DNA of 64,000 nt, taken from the NCBI GenBank assembly GCA_050180705.1, contig JBFXDX010000011.1, forward strand, positions 1 through 64,000, read 5' to 3'. This stretch comes from SB25 sp050180705. GTDB taxonomy: Bacteria; Bacteroidota; Bacteroidia; Bacteroidales; Tenuifilaceae. The notes under the pieces were generated by a model. The model was given only the letters and a program-made list of their open reading frames with translations, was not told the DNA's origin and ran no database searches. Position numbers and translations under genes: made by a program. Below are positions 43,084 to 53,686 of this stretch, piece by piece (the stretch's first letter is position 1; every line of letters begins with the position of its first letter).

Positions 43084-46000
43084 TTATACCCATCTAACCA
43101 TGCAGAAATCCATTCTATGGGGTAACATTGAGTTTTTTGGGAATATTCTTATTCCACACTCGAATGCTCCTGGTTCTACGGGAATAATTTTTAGAATGTA
43201 TGTAGCCCGTGATCCAACTACCGATTGAAGTTGAAATTCGTGTACCAGTTTAACTTTCACTTCTTTACTTTCAATTAAATCGGCAACTACCATTTCAATA
43301 CCAACTTCGTCGGGGCCAAGCGAGCCGAGGTCTAGTATGACTTCAGCGGTGTATTCTTTTCCAATATAAATAGCCTCACGCGATATGCTGAATTGTTTGA
43401 CCTGAATTACCTCGATCTCTTCCCAGTTTCGGGTGACACGTCGTTTCCATGCCGATATTTTCTTTGCAGCATCGTAATCGTTATCTATTAGTTCCGATGA
43501 ACGTTGATAAAGTTTGCTGTAGAATTTATTCTGATAATCGGTTATCATCCTTAAAGTTGTGAAATTGGATGCAACTTGGCTTATTGATTTTTTGATAAAA
43601 CCTACCCATTTATCTGATACATTATCATCATTCCGCTGATAAAATGCAGGAACAACTTCATTTTCTAAAATTGTGTAAATCATTTCAGCATCTAGTTCGT
43701 CTTGGAATTCTTGTTCTGAGTAAGTGCTCTCCATTGGTAGAGCCCAGCCTGCACCTTCGCGATAGCCTTCAACCCACCAGCCATCGAGTACGCTGAAGTG
43801 TAGAACTCCATTCATTACCGCTTTTTGCCCACTGGTTCCCGATGCTTCCAGTGGTCGGGTAGGGGTGTTTAGCCAAATATCTACGCCTTGAACCATATGC
43901 TTGGCCAATTCCATGTCGTAATTTTGAAGAAATACAATACGACCCAAGAATCGGGGTTGTTTAGAAATCTCTATGATTTTTTTGATTAAATCTTGGCCTG
44001 CTTTATCGTTGGGATGAGCTTTGCCTGCAAAAAAGAATTGTACAGGACGCTCGGGGTTGTTTACCAGTTCATTTAATCGATCTAAATCTTTAAATAGTAG
44101 ATGTGCACGCTTGTACGTGGCAAACCTTCGGGCAAACCCAATAGTAAGAATTTTAGGATTGAGTTTTTCTTGTATCTCAACAACCTGACGAGGACTTTCG
44201 AATCTTGTCATGCCAGGTTCGCTTAATCGTCCGCTTATTAAGTCGATTAGCCGCTGGCGTAATGAATTCCTTATATCCCATATTTTTGAATTGGGTATGT
44301 TTTCCAGATCATTCCATAATGGTTGAGAGTAGCCTTCGTTGGACTTCTCTTCTTTATTTTCAAGAAGTTGTCTCCATTCTTTTGCGGCCCATGTTGGGTA
44401 ATGAACCCCGTTTGTAACATAGCTAACGTGAAGTTCGTTGGGAAAGTAGCAAGGCCACATATTTGCAAACATTTTGCGGCTAACTTCTCCGTGTAACCAA
44501 CTAACACCATTAACCTCTTGCGATAGATTAGCAGCAAGATTGCTCATGGAGAATTTTTGAGTGCTGTCATTTGGTGTGGTTCTGCCAAGATCCATAAACT
44601 GCTCCCAAGTAATTTTCAATCGTTCCGGATAGTGTGCCATGTAAACCCTTACCATCTCTTCGGGGAAGGCATCGTGTCCTGCGGGAACTGGTGTGTGTGT
44701 AGTGTATAAACTTGAAGATCGAACTACCTCCACAGCCTCAGAGAAGGCTAGTTTCTCGTTCCAGATATAGTCGCGTAATCGCTCTAAACCTATAAATGCA
44801 GCATGACCTTCGTTTATATGGAAAATATTTGCCTTAATACCCAATGCATTAAGAGCTCTTACACCTCCTATGCCAAGTATCATTTCCTGCTTGAATCTAT
44901 TTTCTAAGTCACCACCGTAAAGATGATGTGTGATTGATCTGTCCTGTATCAAATTGTCTTCAAAGTCAGTGTCGAGTAGGTACAGTTCGGTTCTGCCAAC
45001 ATCTACTTTCCATATACGAGCATGAACTAGGCGTCCTGGAAGTGCTACATGGGTTGTGACCCATTTCCCATTCTCGTCTCTTACTGGAGAGGCAAGTGTT
45101 TGTGTAAAATTTTGCTGATCGTATACCGCAATCTGTTGTCCCGAAGCAGAAAGGTTTTGAGTGAAATAGCCATATCGATATAAAAGGCCAATGCCAACCA
45201 TATCAACATTACTGTCCGATGCTTCTTTTAAATAGTCACCAGCAAGAATTCCCAATCCTCCAGAGTAAAGTTTTAGAGAACTGTGAAGACCAAACTCCAT
45301 GCTAAAATAGGCAATTTTAGGCCCTTTCCGTTGGTACTTCTTCATCATATATGATGTAAACATCAGATAGGTGGAATGAAGTTTCTCAACAAATTCAGAA
45401 TCTTTTTCCAGTTCATGGAAGCGAGGAAGGCTAATTCTCTCGAGGAAAAGGATTGGATTTTGTTCGCATTTTACCCACAAATCTTTGTCGATGGATTCGA
45501 ATAGTTCGTTGGCTTCAATGCTCCACGACCACCATAGATTGCGAGATAAGTCGTCGAGAGATTTAAGTTTTTCGGGCAAACTTTTTTCAATAAGTAATCG
45601 AATCCATGATGGTTGGTTCACTCTGTACTTGCGTTCGATAGATGGAAGTACCTCATGGCGTTCGAACTCCATAAATCGATGAGTGCGTTCCCCTACGCAA
45701 GTAAGCGCTTTGTCGAATGCGTCGTAGTAGTAGTCTATAAAGTTTTTCCAGAGAGCAATGCTTGCTATATCTGAAGCATTTTCCATTAATTCACTTCGTT
45801 TCCGAAGATCGAGTTTTATGAACCAATGTAGATTTGATGTAATTTGCTCAACAACTTCATTGTCATTTTCGTCGATACGATGAATAACCTTTATGGATTC
45901 TTTAGGTTTACTATAATGACGATTCACCCAATCACCAAAGCCTGCCAATGATGTGGTTATTGTTGGAACCTTGAATGCTAGGCTTTCGAGTGGTGTATAG

Positions 46001-47343
46001 CCCCAGGGTTCGTAGTACGATGGGAAAACGGTAATGTCCATACCAATAAGTAAATCGTAGTATGGTTTGTTGAAAATTCCATCATCCCCGTTGAGGTAGC
46101 AGGGTACCCAGAATATTTTCACCTTATCCGATGATGAGTTATTCAATCCAACCGATCTTATTTTTCGAAGTATAGGTTCCGATTCAGGGTCGTTTAAGTA
46201 GTGGGTGACATGTGTGTCGTCAAGTATTATGTAGTTTTCATAATCTTTGTCTTTATCCCTCAAATTTTGGAAAACATCTTTCCGTGGACCATGATGACCC
46301 GCTGGAATAAGAAGGAATGCCAAAACTTCCTTATCTAAATCATCTTCCTTGTTTAATTTTCCCAAGGCATCAATAAAAACGTCGAGGCCTTTATTCTTAA
46401 ATTCGTATCGGCCACTTATGCCTACCACTATGCTATCCTTAGCAACATCGTGAGCAAGCATAGCCTCGGCCACTTCGTAAAACTTAATTTTACCTTCTAG
46501 TCGTCTTAGTTTAAACTCTTCACCTTCGGGTACAAAAGAGTCTTCGAATCCATTAGGAGTGATTAGATCTACTTTCTTATCAAGGAAATGGGCACACTCT
46601 CGGGCTGTAATTTCGCTAACGGTTGTAAAACTATCGGCTTCCTGTGCGCTTATTTTCTCTAACGATTGTTTGGAGATTATGTTGAACTCGCGAGCTTTAT
46701 TGTCTGGTGCGAATTTTTCCATGTTGCTGTATAATGGAACGTTATTGCCTGCAATACTTCTGCCTAATACAGTTGCATGAGTTGTGAATACGGTGCCAAT
46801 TTGTGGCATATTCTTCTTTAGGTATAGCAAACCGGTACCAGTCATCCATTCGTGGAATTGAGCAACAATCCGGTGCCTTAGGCTAAGATGAAAATTTGTG
46901 AAACTTTCAATTACCCGTGCAGCAACATAGCCAAATAGAGCAGGCTCGATGTAATCCCATTGACCCGTAATTGAGTCGAGTTTATACTCTTCCCAAAAAC
47001 TCTTAAATATTTCGTCTTTTCTCGAAATAAAACCTGCAAAGTTTATTATTATGGCGATGGGTTTACATGGAATGTTCCATCGCCCAATTCGAATTGGAAG
47101 TCCTTCTTCTAAGGCTTTATTCTTCCATGATGAAAACAGATTTGTATCTTCAATAAATTCAGGGTTGCTCTCTATGTCTTTTATAACATCGGGGCCAATC
47201 AGAATGTAGTTGTTTTTTAGTTCCGATTCCAAGCATAACGCTTTGGTCGAAATTACAGTATGAATTCCGCCCACCTTGTTGCAAACTTCCCAGCTAACCT
47301 CGAATAAGTAATCGGGTTTTAATAGTTTTTCCTTCATGTCCAT
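43084..47343 (-). CDS. Glycogen synthase / alpha-glucan phosphorylase fusion
   Basis: 1419 residues. The N-terminal 570 residues are a GT3-like synthase with the start LFEVSWEVCNKVGGIHTVIS, GISGRYEFKNKGLDVF and PSYYEPWGYTPLESLAF. From about residue 590 it is a GT35 phosphorylase: SMEFGLHSSLKLYSGGLGIL, the PLP lysine at about residue 1174 in TSGQKAVMNGVL, and FAGKAHPNDKAG. Related long phosphorylases occur in other Bacteroidota. It could make and break alpha-1,4 glucan in one polypeptide. It is the last of four collinear genes (23 bp after GH57). Confidence 0.93.
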   Translation of the reverse strand: MDMKEKLLKPDYLFEVSWEVCNKVGGIHTVISTKALCLESELKNNYILIGPDVIKDIESNPEFIEDTNLFSSWKNKALEEGLPIRIGRWNIPCKPIAIIINFAGFISRKDEIFKSFWEEYKLDSITGQWDYIEPALFGYVAARVIESFTNFHLSLRHRIVAQFHEWMTGTGLLYLKKNMPQIGTVFTTHATVLGRSIAGNNVPLYSNMEKFAPDNKAREFNIISKQSLEKISAQEADSFTTVSEITARECAHFLDKKVDLITPNGFEDSFVPEGEEFKLRRLEGKIKFYEVAEAMLAHDVAKDSIVVGISGRYEFKNKGLDVFIDALGKLNKEDDLDKEVLAFLLIPAGHHGPRKDVFQNLRDKDKDYENYIILDDTHVTHYLNDPESEPILRKIRSVGLNNSSSDKVKIFWVPCYLNGDDGIFNKPYYDLLIGMDITVFPSYYEPWGYTPLESLAFKVPTITTSLAGFGDWVNRHYSKPKESIKVIHRIDENDNEVVEQITSNLHWFIKLDLRKRSELMENASDIASIALWKNFIDYYYDAFDKALTCVGERTHRFMEFERHEVLPSIERKYRVNQPSWIRLLIEKSLPEKLKSLDDLSRNLWWSWSIEANELFESIDKDLWVKCEQNPILFLERISLPRFHELEKDSEFVEKLHSTYLMFTSYMMKKYQRKGPKIAYFSMEFGLHSSLKLYSGGLGILAGDYLKEASDSNVDMVGIGLLYRYGYFTQNLSASGQQIAVYDQQNFTQTLASPVRDENGKWVTTHVALPGRLVHARIWKVDVGRTELYLLDTDFEDNLIQDRSITHHLYGGDLENRFKQEMILGIGGVRALNALGIKANIFHINEGHAAFIGLERLRDYIWNEKLAFSEAVEVVRSSSLYTTHTPVPAGHDAFPEEMVRVYMAHYPERLKITWEQFMDLGRTTPNDSTQKFSMSNLAANLSQEVNGVSWLHGEVSRKMFANMWPCYFPNELHVSYVTNGVHYPTWAAKEWRQLLENKEEKSNEGYSQPLWNDLENIPNSKIWDIRNSLRQRLIDLISGRLSEPGMTRFESPRQVVEIQEKLNPKILTIGFARRFATYKRAHLLFKDLDRLNELVNNPERPVQFFFAGKAHPNDKAGQDLIKKIIEISKQPRFLGRIVFLQNYDMELAKHMVQGVDIWLNTPTRPLEASGTSGQKAVMNGVLHFSVLDGWWVEGYREGAGWALPMESTYSEQEFQDELDAEMIYTILENEVVPAFYQRNDDNVSDKWVGFIKKSISQVASNFTTLRMITDYQNKFYSKLYQRSSELIDNDYDAAKKISAWKRRVTRNWEEIEVIQVKQFSISREAIYIGKEYTAEVILDLGSLGPDEVGIEMVVADLIESKEVKVKLVHEFQLQSVVGSRATYILKIIPVEPGAFECGIRIFPKNSMLPHRMDFCMVRWV

Positions 47344-47366
47344 TGTATTTTATTGTTTGCAATTCA

Positions 47367-48893
47367 TCAATTCGTCTTTTTTGTTTTGCTTGTAGGTTTT
47401 GCTTTCGACGCAGAGATTTTCTTTTTTGCCTCTTTGCTAGTTGGCTTAGCCGTAGTTTTTTTCTTTGAACTTGCCTCTTTCTTTTTCTTTGTGGCTGATT
47501 TTGTTGTTTTTTTTGTTTTTACTTGAGTGGTATTAAATATCTTTCCCTGAGTGTTTTCAAGTATTTCAGGTGTTGGCTCGAATTCTGAAATTTTCTCTCC
47601 ACCTTTAATCTTAACGAGTTCCAGCAGTTTTGTTTTGTATAGATGAATAAGAATTTCCATTTCTTCGGCAGAATGAGGTGTTTTGCTGAAGTATGTTTGC
47701 TCCAATTTTTTTGATTTTATCCTAATTGAGAAATCGCTTAAAACATTCATGAAATTGATGAATGCATCGTAAGGCGTATCGTAAGGATTAAAATACTTGT
47801 GAACGTCGCCATCGCTGAACCATTTGGTACACATGTAGTAGAAATGGTCGCTGGTTTGAAGGTAGAGCCAATCCCTTTTGAGTTCGGGGTCATCAACTTT
47901 ATCAATTTGTTCGGCTAAGGAGTAAAGATGGTTGAATGCTTCGTCCTGCAATTCGTTTCCGAGCCATGCTGTGAGGTCGCGTTCCTCATCAGCCCAAGAT
48001 ATGGGGTAGGGAACGTGCAATAATGCAATTGGCTGATGCTTGTCGGCAACTTCGGACGGAGTGAGAAACTCAAAATCGGAATTGGACAATACTCGATCCG
48101 GCAGGGCTCTCATAAAATCGAATATTCCAGTTTCGGCCCATTGATGCTCGCCAAAAGTTTCGTAGTCCATGAAAAGGTTAACAATTTCCTCGTTGGGATC
48201 GATATTATTCAGCCACCAAACAAATTTTTCGGTTGTTAATGGCCACTCGCTCCATTCGCGGTTCGAGAATCGGAATGCAATGTCGTCGCTAAGTCTAAAA
48301 TTTTTAAGCAATAATTTGAGTTTTGGATTTATTGCATTGGCATATACGTAGTTGGAGCTTTTCCATCCTAAAATATGCTTGGCTCCTTCGGTAAGCATTG
48401 CTTTGTAACCCATGTCGGCTACCATTTCTCCAATTTGGTCGGAATAGATCAACTCTGTATTTCGGAATGTTTTGGGCTTGTATCCAATTAGTTCTTCGAG
48501 TCTTTTTGTTTGGCTTTCGACTTGACGATAAAACTCGTCGCGACTTTTAAGAGATGACAATGAGTGGGAGTGTGTTTCGGCAAGAAATTCAACACAGCCT
48601 GTTTTTGCTAATTTTCGGAAACTATCCAGAACATCGGGTGCATACAGTTCGAATTGGTCAAGTGCTGTACCCGAAATTGAGTATGAGATTTTGAACCGTG
48701 AACCGTATTCATTAACAAGATCGAGCATTAGTTGATTGGCTGGAAGGTAGCATTTTTCAGCAACCTTGCGCATTATGGAACGATTGGCAAATTCATCGAA
48801 ATAATTATGGTGTTTCCCAATATCGAAAAAGCGATATCTCCTGAGCCTATAGGGCTGATGTACCTGAAAGTAAAAGCAAATTGTCTTCATCAC
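47367..48893 (-). CDS. GH57 glycoside hydrolase with Lys-rich C-terminal tail
   Basis: 508 residues. The GH57 catalytic region occupies about 1-430: FYFQVHQPYRLRRYRF (first motif), FLAETHSHSLSS with the candidate nucleophile Glu, and LFMDYETFGEHQW with the acid/base Asp. The family includes alpha-amylases, 4-alpha-glucanotransferases and branching enzymes; the specificity is not decidable by eye. The last 65 residues are almost only Lys, Ser, Thr and Ala, like a histone H1 tail. Such a tail is not part of the GH57 domain. It lies 28 bp after the GT4 gene. Confidence 0.9.
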   Translation of the reverse strand: MMKTICFYFQVHQPYRLRRYRFFDIGKHHNYFDEFANRSIMRKVAEKCYLPANQLMLDLVNEYGSRFKISYSISGTALDQFELYAPDVLDSFRKLAKTGCVEFLAETHSHSLSSLKSRDEFYRQVESQTKRLEELIGYKPKTFRNTELIYSDQIGEMVADMGYKAMLTEGAKHILGWKSSNYVYANAINPKLKLLLKNFRLSDDIAFRFSNREWSEWPLTTEKFVWWLNNIDPNEEIVNLFMDYETFGEHQWAETGIFDFMRALPDRVLSNSDFEFLTPSEVADKHQPIALLHVPYPISWADEERDLTAWLGNELQDEAFNHLYSLAEQIDKVDDPELKRDWLYLQTSDHFYYMCTKWFSDGDVHKYFNPYDTPYDAFINFMNVLSDFSIRIKSKKLEQTYFSKTPHSAEEMEILIHLYKTKLLELVKIKGGEKISEFEPTPEILENTQGKIFNTTQVKTKKTTKSATKKKKEASSKKKTTAKPTSKEAKKKISASKAKPTSKTKKTN

Positions 48894-48921
48894 TTATATT
48901 GATTTATGTGAATACATTTTT

Positions 48922-50199
48922 TTAAACTACAGAATTGTATATGTTGATAACCTGTGTTGCGGCATTATCCCACTTAAGGTTATTGACTTCCTCTTGTCCG
49001 TGTTTAATGAAAAAGTTGGATAGAGCATCATAGCTTATTAATCCAGAAATGCTATCGGCTAGCGCATCGACATCCCAAAAATCAACCTTAATGGCGTACT
49101 TAAGTACCTCTGAAACACCCGATTGTTTCGAGATTATAACTGGAACATTCGAGCGCATTGCTTCGAGTGGACTAATTCCAAATGGTTCCGATACTGATGG
49201 CATAACGTACACATTGCTCAAGGCAAACATTTGATTTACATCGGAACCTTTTAGGAAGCCCGTGAAATGGAATCGATCTGCAATGCCTAATTTAGCAACT
49301 CGTCGGATCATGCGATTTAGCATATCGCCACTACCTGCCATTACAAAGCGAACATTTGGATGCTTTTTTAGCACCTTATTCGCAGCTTCGACAAAATAGT
49401 CGGGACCTTTTTGGAAGGTGACTCTTCCTAGAAATGTTACTACTTTTTCTGAAACACCTCTGTTCAGATCAACATCTTCGCGATTCGAGAAGTCGACTCC
49501 ATTATGAACCGTGATTACTTTGTCTTCGGGTATGCCATATCTGTTTATAACAATATTTCGGGTGTAATGGCTTACTGTGACTATTTTATCGGCCACTTCC
49601 ATTCCTCTGCGTTCAATGTCGTAAACGTTTTGGTTTACATTTTCGCCACTGCGGTCAAACTCGGTGGCATGAACATGTATGACAAGTGGTTTCCCCGATA
49701 CCATTTTAGCAGCAATGCCAGCTGGATAGGTTAGCCAATCGTGAGCGTGAATAACATCGAAATGATTTTCGGAAGCCAGAGTTGCTGCAATAATGGCATA
49801 ACGAGTAACTTCGCTCATCAAATTTGGACCATATTTTCCTGAGAATTTGAATTTTTTTCTTGATGAAAAGGTGCTAATATCTGTCGATTCAAGTTCTGAT
49901 GACTCAATGATTCTTCTAAACTCTTCAGGATCTACGTAGGGGACAATATTTGAACTAATCTCTAGGTATTGTATGTGTTTCCAGAACTCTTCTAATTGCG
50001 TATTGGTGTGCGAAACGTCAATGCTCTCGGCAGCAACTAAGCGAACGTAGGAGCCATCTTCATCGCCAAAAGCCTTTGGAACAATAAAAATTACATCTAC
50101 GTTTTGCTTCGCAATACTCCGGGTTAAACCAAAGCAAGCAGTTCCCAAACCACCTGTGATATGTGGAGGAAACTCCCATCCGAACATTAAAACTCTCAT
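48922..50199 (-). CDS. Glycosyltransferase family 4, glycogen synthase-like
   Basis: 425 residues, GT-B fold: MRVLMFGWEFPPHITGGLGT start, HAHDWLTYPAGIAAKM, and the donor site segment PFGISPLEAM with the catalytic EX7E pair. In Bacteroidota this type of enzyme is regularly next to GH57 and debranching genes, and it probably extends alpha-glucan from nucleotide glucose. It lies 21 bp after the debranching gene. Confidence 0.92.
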   Translation of the reverse strand: MRVLMFGWEFPPHITGGLGTACFGLTRSIAKQNVDVIFIVPKAFGDEDGSYVRLVAAESIDVSHTNTQLEEFWKHIQYLEISSNIVPYVDPEEFRRIIESSELESTDISTFSSRKKFKFSGKYGPNLMSEVTRYAIIAATLASENHFDVIHAHDWLTYPAGIAAKMVSGKPLVIHVHATEFDRSGENVNQNVYDIERRGMEVADKIVTVSHYTRNIVINRYGIPEDKVITVHNGVDFSNREDVDLNRGVSEKVVTFLGRVTFQKGPDYFVEAANKVLKKHPNVRFVMAGSGDMLNRMIRRVAKLGIADRFHFTGFLKGSDVNQMFALSNVYVMPSVSEPFGISPLEAMRSNVPVIISKQSGVSEVLKYAIKVDFWDVDALADSISGLISYDALSNFFIKHGQEEVNNLKWDNAATQVINIYNSVV

Positions 50200-50220
50200 G
50201 CTAATGGCTATTATTTGTTG

Positions 50221-52164
50221 TTAATTGCTATATTTTTCAATCATTCTAATAATTCTGATTAGTTCTGCAACGCTCCAAGCCTGCGATATGCATCCGTTTG
50301 GGCGTTGAGGAGGATCTCCATCATAAACTTCGGCCACCGAGCATATGCCATGAATATCAATGTCCTCTCGAATGGAGTCTACAATGTTTTGTGCAATTGG
50401 TAGCGCACTTTTTCCGTGTATTTTAAAGTATGCTTCAACATATGCGCCAAGTAGCCATGGCCAAACTGTACCTTGATGATAGGTTGAGTCTCTTGTTGGT
50501 TGATCTCCTTCATATCGGCCTTTGTATTCAGGATTTTGCGGTGATAGGGTTCTTAATCCTTTAGGTGTGAATAGTTTCCGTTCAATGATGTTTAGAACTC
50601 CGAGTTTCTTTTCATCGCTTATAGGACTGTGGGGTAGCGATAGCGCAAAAATCTGATTAGGCCTGATGTCTTTATTCTGACCCAATTCGTCAACATAATC
50701 GGCTAAATAATTTTTTTCGGGTATCCAGAATATTTCCTCGAACGATTTTTTTGCTAAATCGGCAATTGGTAGCCATTCTTTTACAAATCGAGAGTCCTTG
50801 TTTAGTGTTGCAAGTTCTATTGTAAACATTATGGCGTTGTACCAGAGCGCATTTATTTCGACAGGGTAACCTATTCTCGGAGTTGCTGGTTTGCCGTGCA
50901 CAATTGCATCCATCCATGTTAGTGCAAACCCTTTCTCGCCAGCCCAAATTAATCCGTTAGGTTGCATTTTTATATTGAAGGCTAATCCCTCTCGATATCC
51001 TTTTAGGATAGTTTTCATTTTTTTTCCGTAATCGAGCCAAATGTCTTTATGATTATTGGTGTACAGAAAATATTGTTGGATGGCCCAGAAATACCAAAGA
51101 GGAGCATCAACAGAGTTAAAGGCAACCGATTTGGCATTTCCCATATTAGGAAATAGTCCGTCTTTCAGATCATGGCTGAGCGAGTCGAGGATTATTTTGC
51201 AATTTTTATCATCGTTTAGTCCTAGTGTTAATCCTGGTAACGAAATAAATGTATCGCGCCCCCAACTTCCAAACCATGGATAGCCCGCAATAATGTCGTG
51301 ACGCTTTCCCTTTTGAACAATAAATTGCCGTGCCGCATTGGCTATGCAGTGCATGAAGTTATCCTTCGGATTACGACGAGATAGTTCTGCATTGAATTTC
51401 TTTAGCAGAGTTGATGGCGTTTGTTCCGATGTGGCTGCCGAAAATATTATGCTTTCGCCTTTTTTCAGAGGAATTTCGAAGTATCCTGGAACAAGTAAAT
51501 CCTCATGTCCCTCATAGCCTCGTTTTAGTTCTTCCATGTACTCAATGTTATAGTACCAATCGGGAGAGGCTATGTACTCGTTTTTCTTATTCATCTGCAT
51601 GTAAAGGAACGGGAATCCCGTGTATAACTTGTATCGAACTCCATTATTGCAAGTTTGATATTTAGTATTTGCCCAGTGATTTGCTTTGCTTAGATTGTGT
51701 GCATTCCGGAAGGCCAAGAATGGTTTTATTCTTAATTTGGTAGGGCTGTGCGCATCGATTAGTGTGTATCGTATCATAAATTGCTCTTCATTATGCACAA
51801 AAAGCAGTTCTTTTTTGAGTATAACACCGCCTACTCTATAGGTAAGCGTAGGAGTTGGTTCATATTCAAAATCGACAATGTACTTGTGTCCACGCGGTTC
51901 GTAGATACCTGGGTAGCGATGAATTCCAAGGTTAAACGAATAGCCATGTTGAACAACGGTTTCGTCGACATTTGATAGTAATACATGGTTTTCTCCATCA
52001 AACTCATCGATTGGTAATATCATTAAACCATGGTATTTACGGGTGTTGCAAAGTATGATTGTTGTGCTGAAATATCCACCAGCTCGGTTTGTACTTAGAA
52101 TTTCGCGGTTTAAGGAATATTCCAAATTAACCAGCTGTTCTTTGTCGAATGCTAAGTATTTCAT
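50221..52164 (-). CDS. Glycogen debranching enzyme (amylo-alpha-1,6-glucosidase type)
   Basis: 647 residues. The N-terminal beta-rich region begins with NREILSTNRAGGYFSTTIIL and the catalytic (alpha/alpha)6 barrel has YPWFGSWGRDTFISLPGL, MQPNGLIWAGEKGFALTWMD (acidic catalytic Asp) and TYHQGTVWPWLLGAY, as in GDE_C proteins. It cleaves alpha-1,6 branches of glycogen. It is the first gene of the glycogen operon, divergent from the TlpA-like gene across 179 bp. Confidence 0.94.
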   Translation of the reverse strand: MKYLAFDKEQLVNLEYSLNREILSTNRAGGYFSTTIILCNTRKYHGLMILPIDEFDGENHVLLSNVDETVVQHGYSFNLGIHRYPGIYEPRGHKYIVDFEYEPTPTLTYRVGGVILKKELLFVHNEEQFMIRYTLIDAHSPTKLRIKPFLAFRNAHNLSKANHWANTKYQTCNNGVRYKLYTGFPFLYMQMNKKNEYIASPDWYYNIEYMEELKRGYEGHEDLLVPGYFEIPLKKGESIIFSAATSEQTPSTLLKKFNAELSRRNPKDNFMHCIANAARQFIVQKGKRHDIIAGYPWFGSWGRDTFISLPGLTLGLNDDKNCKIILDSLSHDLKDGLFPNMGNAKSVAFNSVDAPLWYFWAIQQYFLYTNNHKDIWLDYGKKMKTILKGYREGLAFNIKMQPNGLIWAGEKGFALTWMDAIVHGKPATPRIGYPVEINALWYNAIMFTIELATLNKDSRFVKEWLPIADLAKKSFEEIFWIPEKNYLADYVDELGQNKDIRPNQIFALSLPHSPISDEKKLGVLNIIERKLFTPKGLRTLSPQNPEYKGRYEGDQPTRDSTYHQGTVWPWLLGAYVEAYFKIHGKSALPIAQNIVDSIREDIDIHGICSVAEVYDGDPPQRPNGCISQAWSVAELIRIIRMIEKYSN

Positions 52165-52267
52165 GCTTTAAGAATATTGAAGTTTATTTGATGAGGAATT
52201 AATCAGAAATCCACACCAAGTTAATAAAAAATGATGATATTCAACCAAGTTCAATTTATCTTTTCGT

Positions 52268-52275
52268 TAATTTTG
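52268..52275 (+). promoter_or_regulatory. Putative -7 box of the TlpA-like gene
   Basis: TAATTTTG matches TAnnTTTG, 68 bp before the ATG. No consensus -33 TTG is seen. Confidence 0.3.
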
Positions 52276-52343
52276 AGCTGAGTTTTTCTGAAAAATCAGA
52301 AGTAAAACGTTTGCGGAGTTTTTAATTTTTTTAAGAGTTTTTT

Positions 52344-53660
52344 ATGAAGAATACTGGGTTTAGAAACTTTTTTCCTTTTTTTTACTTGTTGGGTTTGTCC
52401 TTTTTACTCAATTTAATGTCATGTTCATCATCACCAGAACTTGTAAAAGTAAATGTTCGTTTGGATGATGCTAGAAATACTTGGATTTACCTTTGCCGGT
52501 GGGATGGTGAACGAAATGTCGTGGTCGATTCTTCGGAATCGAATTCGAAAGGATTGGCAAAACTTCGTTTCTTTACCTCTAATTCTGATGTACTAGCAAT
52601 TACTACTGATAAAGTTTTATTTCCGATAGTGTTAATTGTGAAATCTGGTGAAGTTGTTGAAATTAGAGGATCCTTGGCGAATTACTCTATTGTAGGTTCA
52701 AGAGAATCCGCTGTTTTAAAAGGTGTTCAGGATAAATTAAATCTATATCATTCTGAACTAAAATATTTACAATCTCAATTGCCCGATAGTATTAAAACGC
52801 TGGCGGAGGATAGTATTTCTAAATCGATAAATTTTAGGGTCGACTCTCTAAATCGTGAAGTACGCAATTATGGAATTTCGCATATGAGGAGTAATTATTT
52901 TTCGTTTACCTCAATTTTTGTTTTAATGGCTTATGCCGATTCTGTGAATGAGTTGTTTCCTTACAGTGAGTATTCCAAAGAATATATAAAAACTGATTCT
53001 TGCTTGAGTATGGTTTATAAGGGAAAACCAATAGTTGAATCTTTTAGAAATTATATATACTCTAAGGAAAAATTGTATAGCCTTGAGCGGAATGCGGTGA
53101 GGCTTGAGGTTGGGAATACTATACCTTCATTATCATTTAATTTGATTGATGGACGTACTGTAAATATTCCTGGTATATGGGCTCAGTTGATATTGATTGA
53201 TTTCTGGTCCGATTGGTGTTCTGTTTGCAAAAAGCAACCCTATATGTATAAGCAGTTGTATAGAGACTTTGCCAAGAAAGGTTTTGTAATAGTTCAGGTG
53301 GCTGCCGATTATTCTGAGGATTCATTGAAATCAATTATAACTCGCGATACCTTAGACTGGATGCATGTAACAGAGACTGATCCCTATAATTCTACAATCT
53401 TTAATTCACTGGGAGTTGTAAAGTTACCTTCAAATTTTTTGGTAGATCGACGGGGGCGAATTATCGCAACGAATATATATGGCGATTCATTGGTGAATAA
53501 ACTTCGTTCGGTTTTAGATAGACCTATACGTTTGAAACCTGTAGTGGATTCATCGGCGACCCGAACAGATTCATTTCGACCAGCGGTTAAACTTATGAGA
53601 ATTTCAACAGGACTACAAAATACATCGGTAAAGGCTGATTCTATAAGTCTTCCCCGGTAA
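52344..53660 (+). CDS. TlpA/DsbE-type thiol-disulfide lipoprotein
   Basis: 438 residues. Lipobox region LLNLMSCSS, then a DUF4369-like beta domain to about residue 110, a helical linker, and a C-terminal thioredoxin domain from about 255 with WSDWCSVCKKQP (CxxC active site) and FLVDRRGRI. It probably works as a periplasmic reductase or oxidase for exported proteins. It is followed by rsmA (26 bp). Confidence 0.9.
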   Translation: MKNTGFRNFFPFFYLLGLSFLLNLMSCSSSPELVKVNVRLDDARNTWIYLCRWDGERNVVVDSSESNSKGLAKLRFFTSNSDVLAITTDKVLFPIVLIVKSGEVVEIRGSLANYSIVGSRESAVLKGVQDKLNLYHSELKYLQSQLPDSIKTLAEDSISKSINFRVDSLNREVRNYGISHMRSNYFSFTSIFVLMAYADSVNELFPYSEYSKEYIKTDSCLSMVYKGKPIVESFRNYIYSKEKLYSLERNAVRLEVGNTIPSLSFNLIDGRTVNIPGIWAQLILIDFWSDWCSVCKKQPYMYKQLYRDFAKKGFVIVQVAADYSEDSLKSIITRDTLDWMHVTETDPYNSTIFNSLGVVKLPSNFLVDRRGRIIATNIYGDSLVNKLRSVLDRPIRLKPVVDSSATRTDSFRPAVKLMRISTGLQNTSVKADSISLPR

Positions 53661-53686
53661 ATTATAAATCATTTAATTAAATAGTT

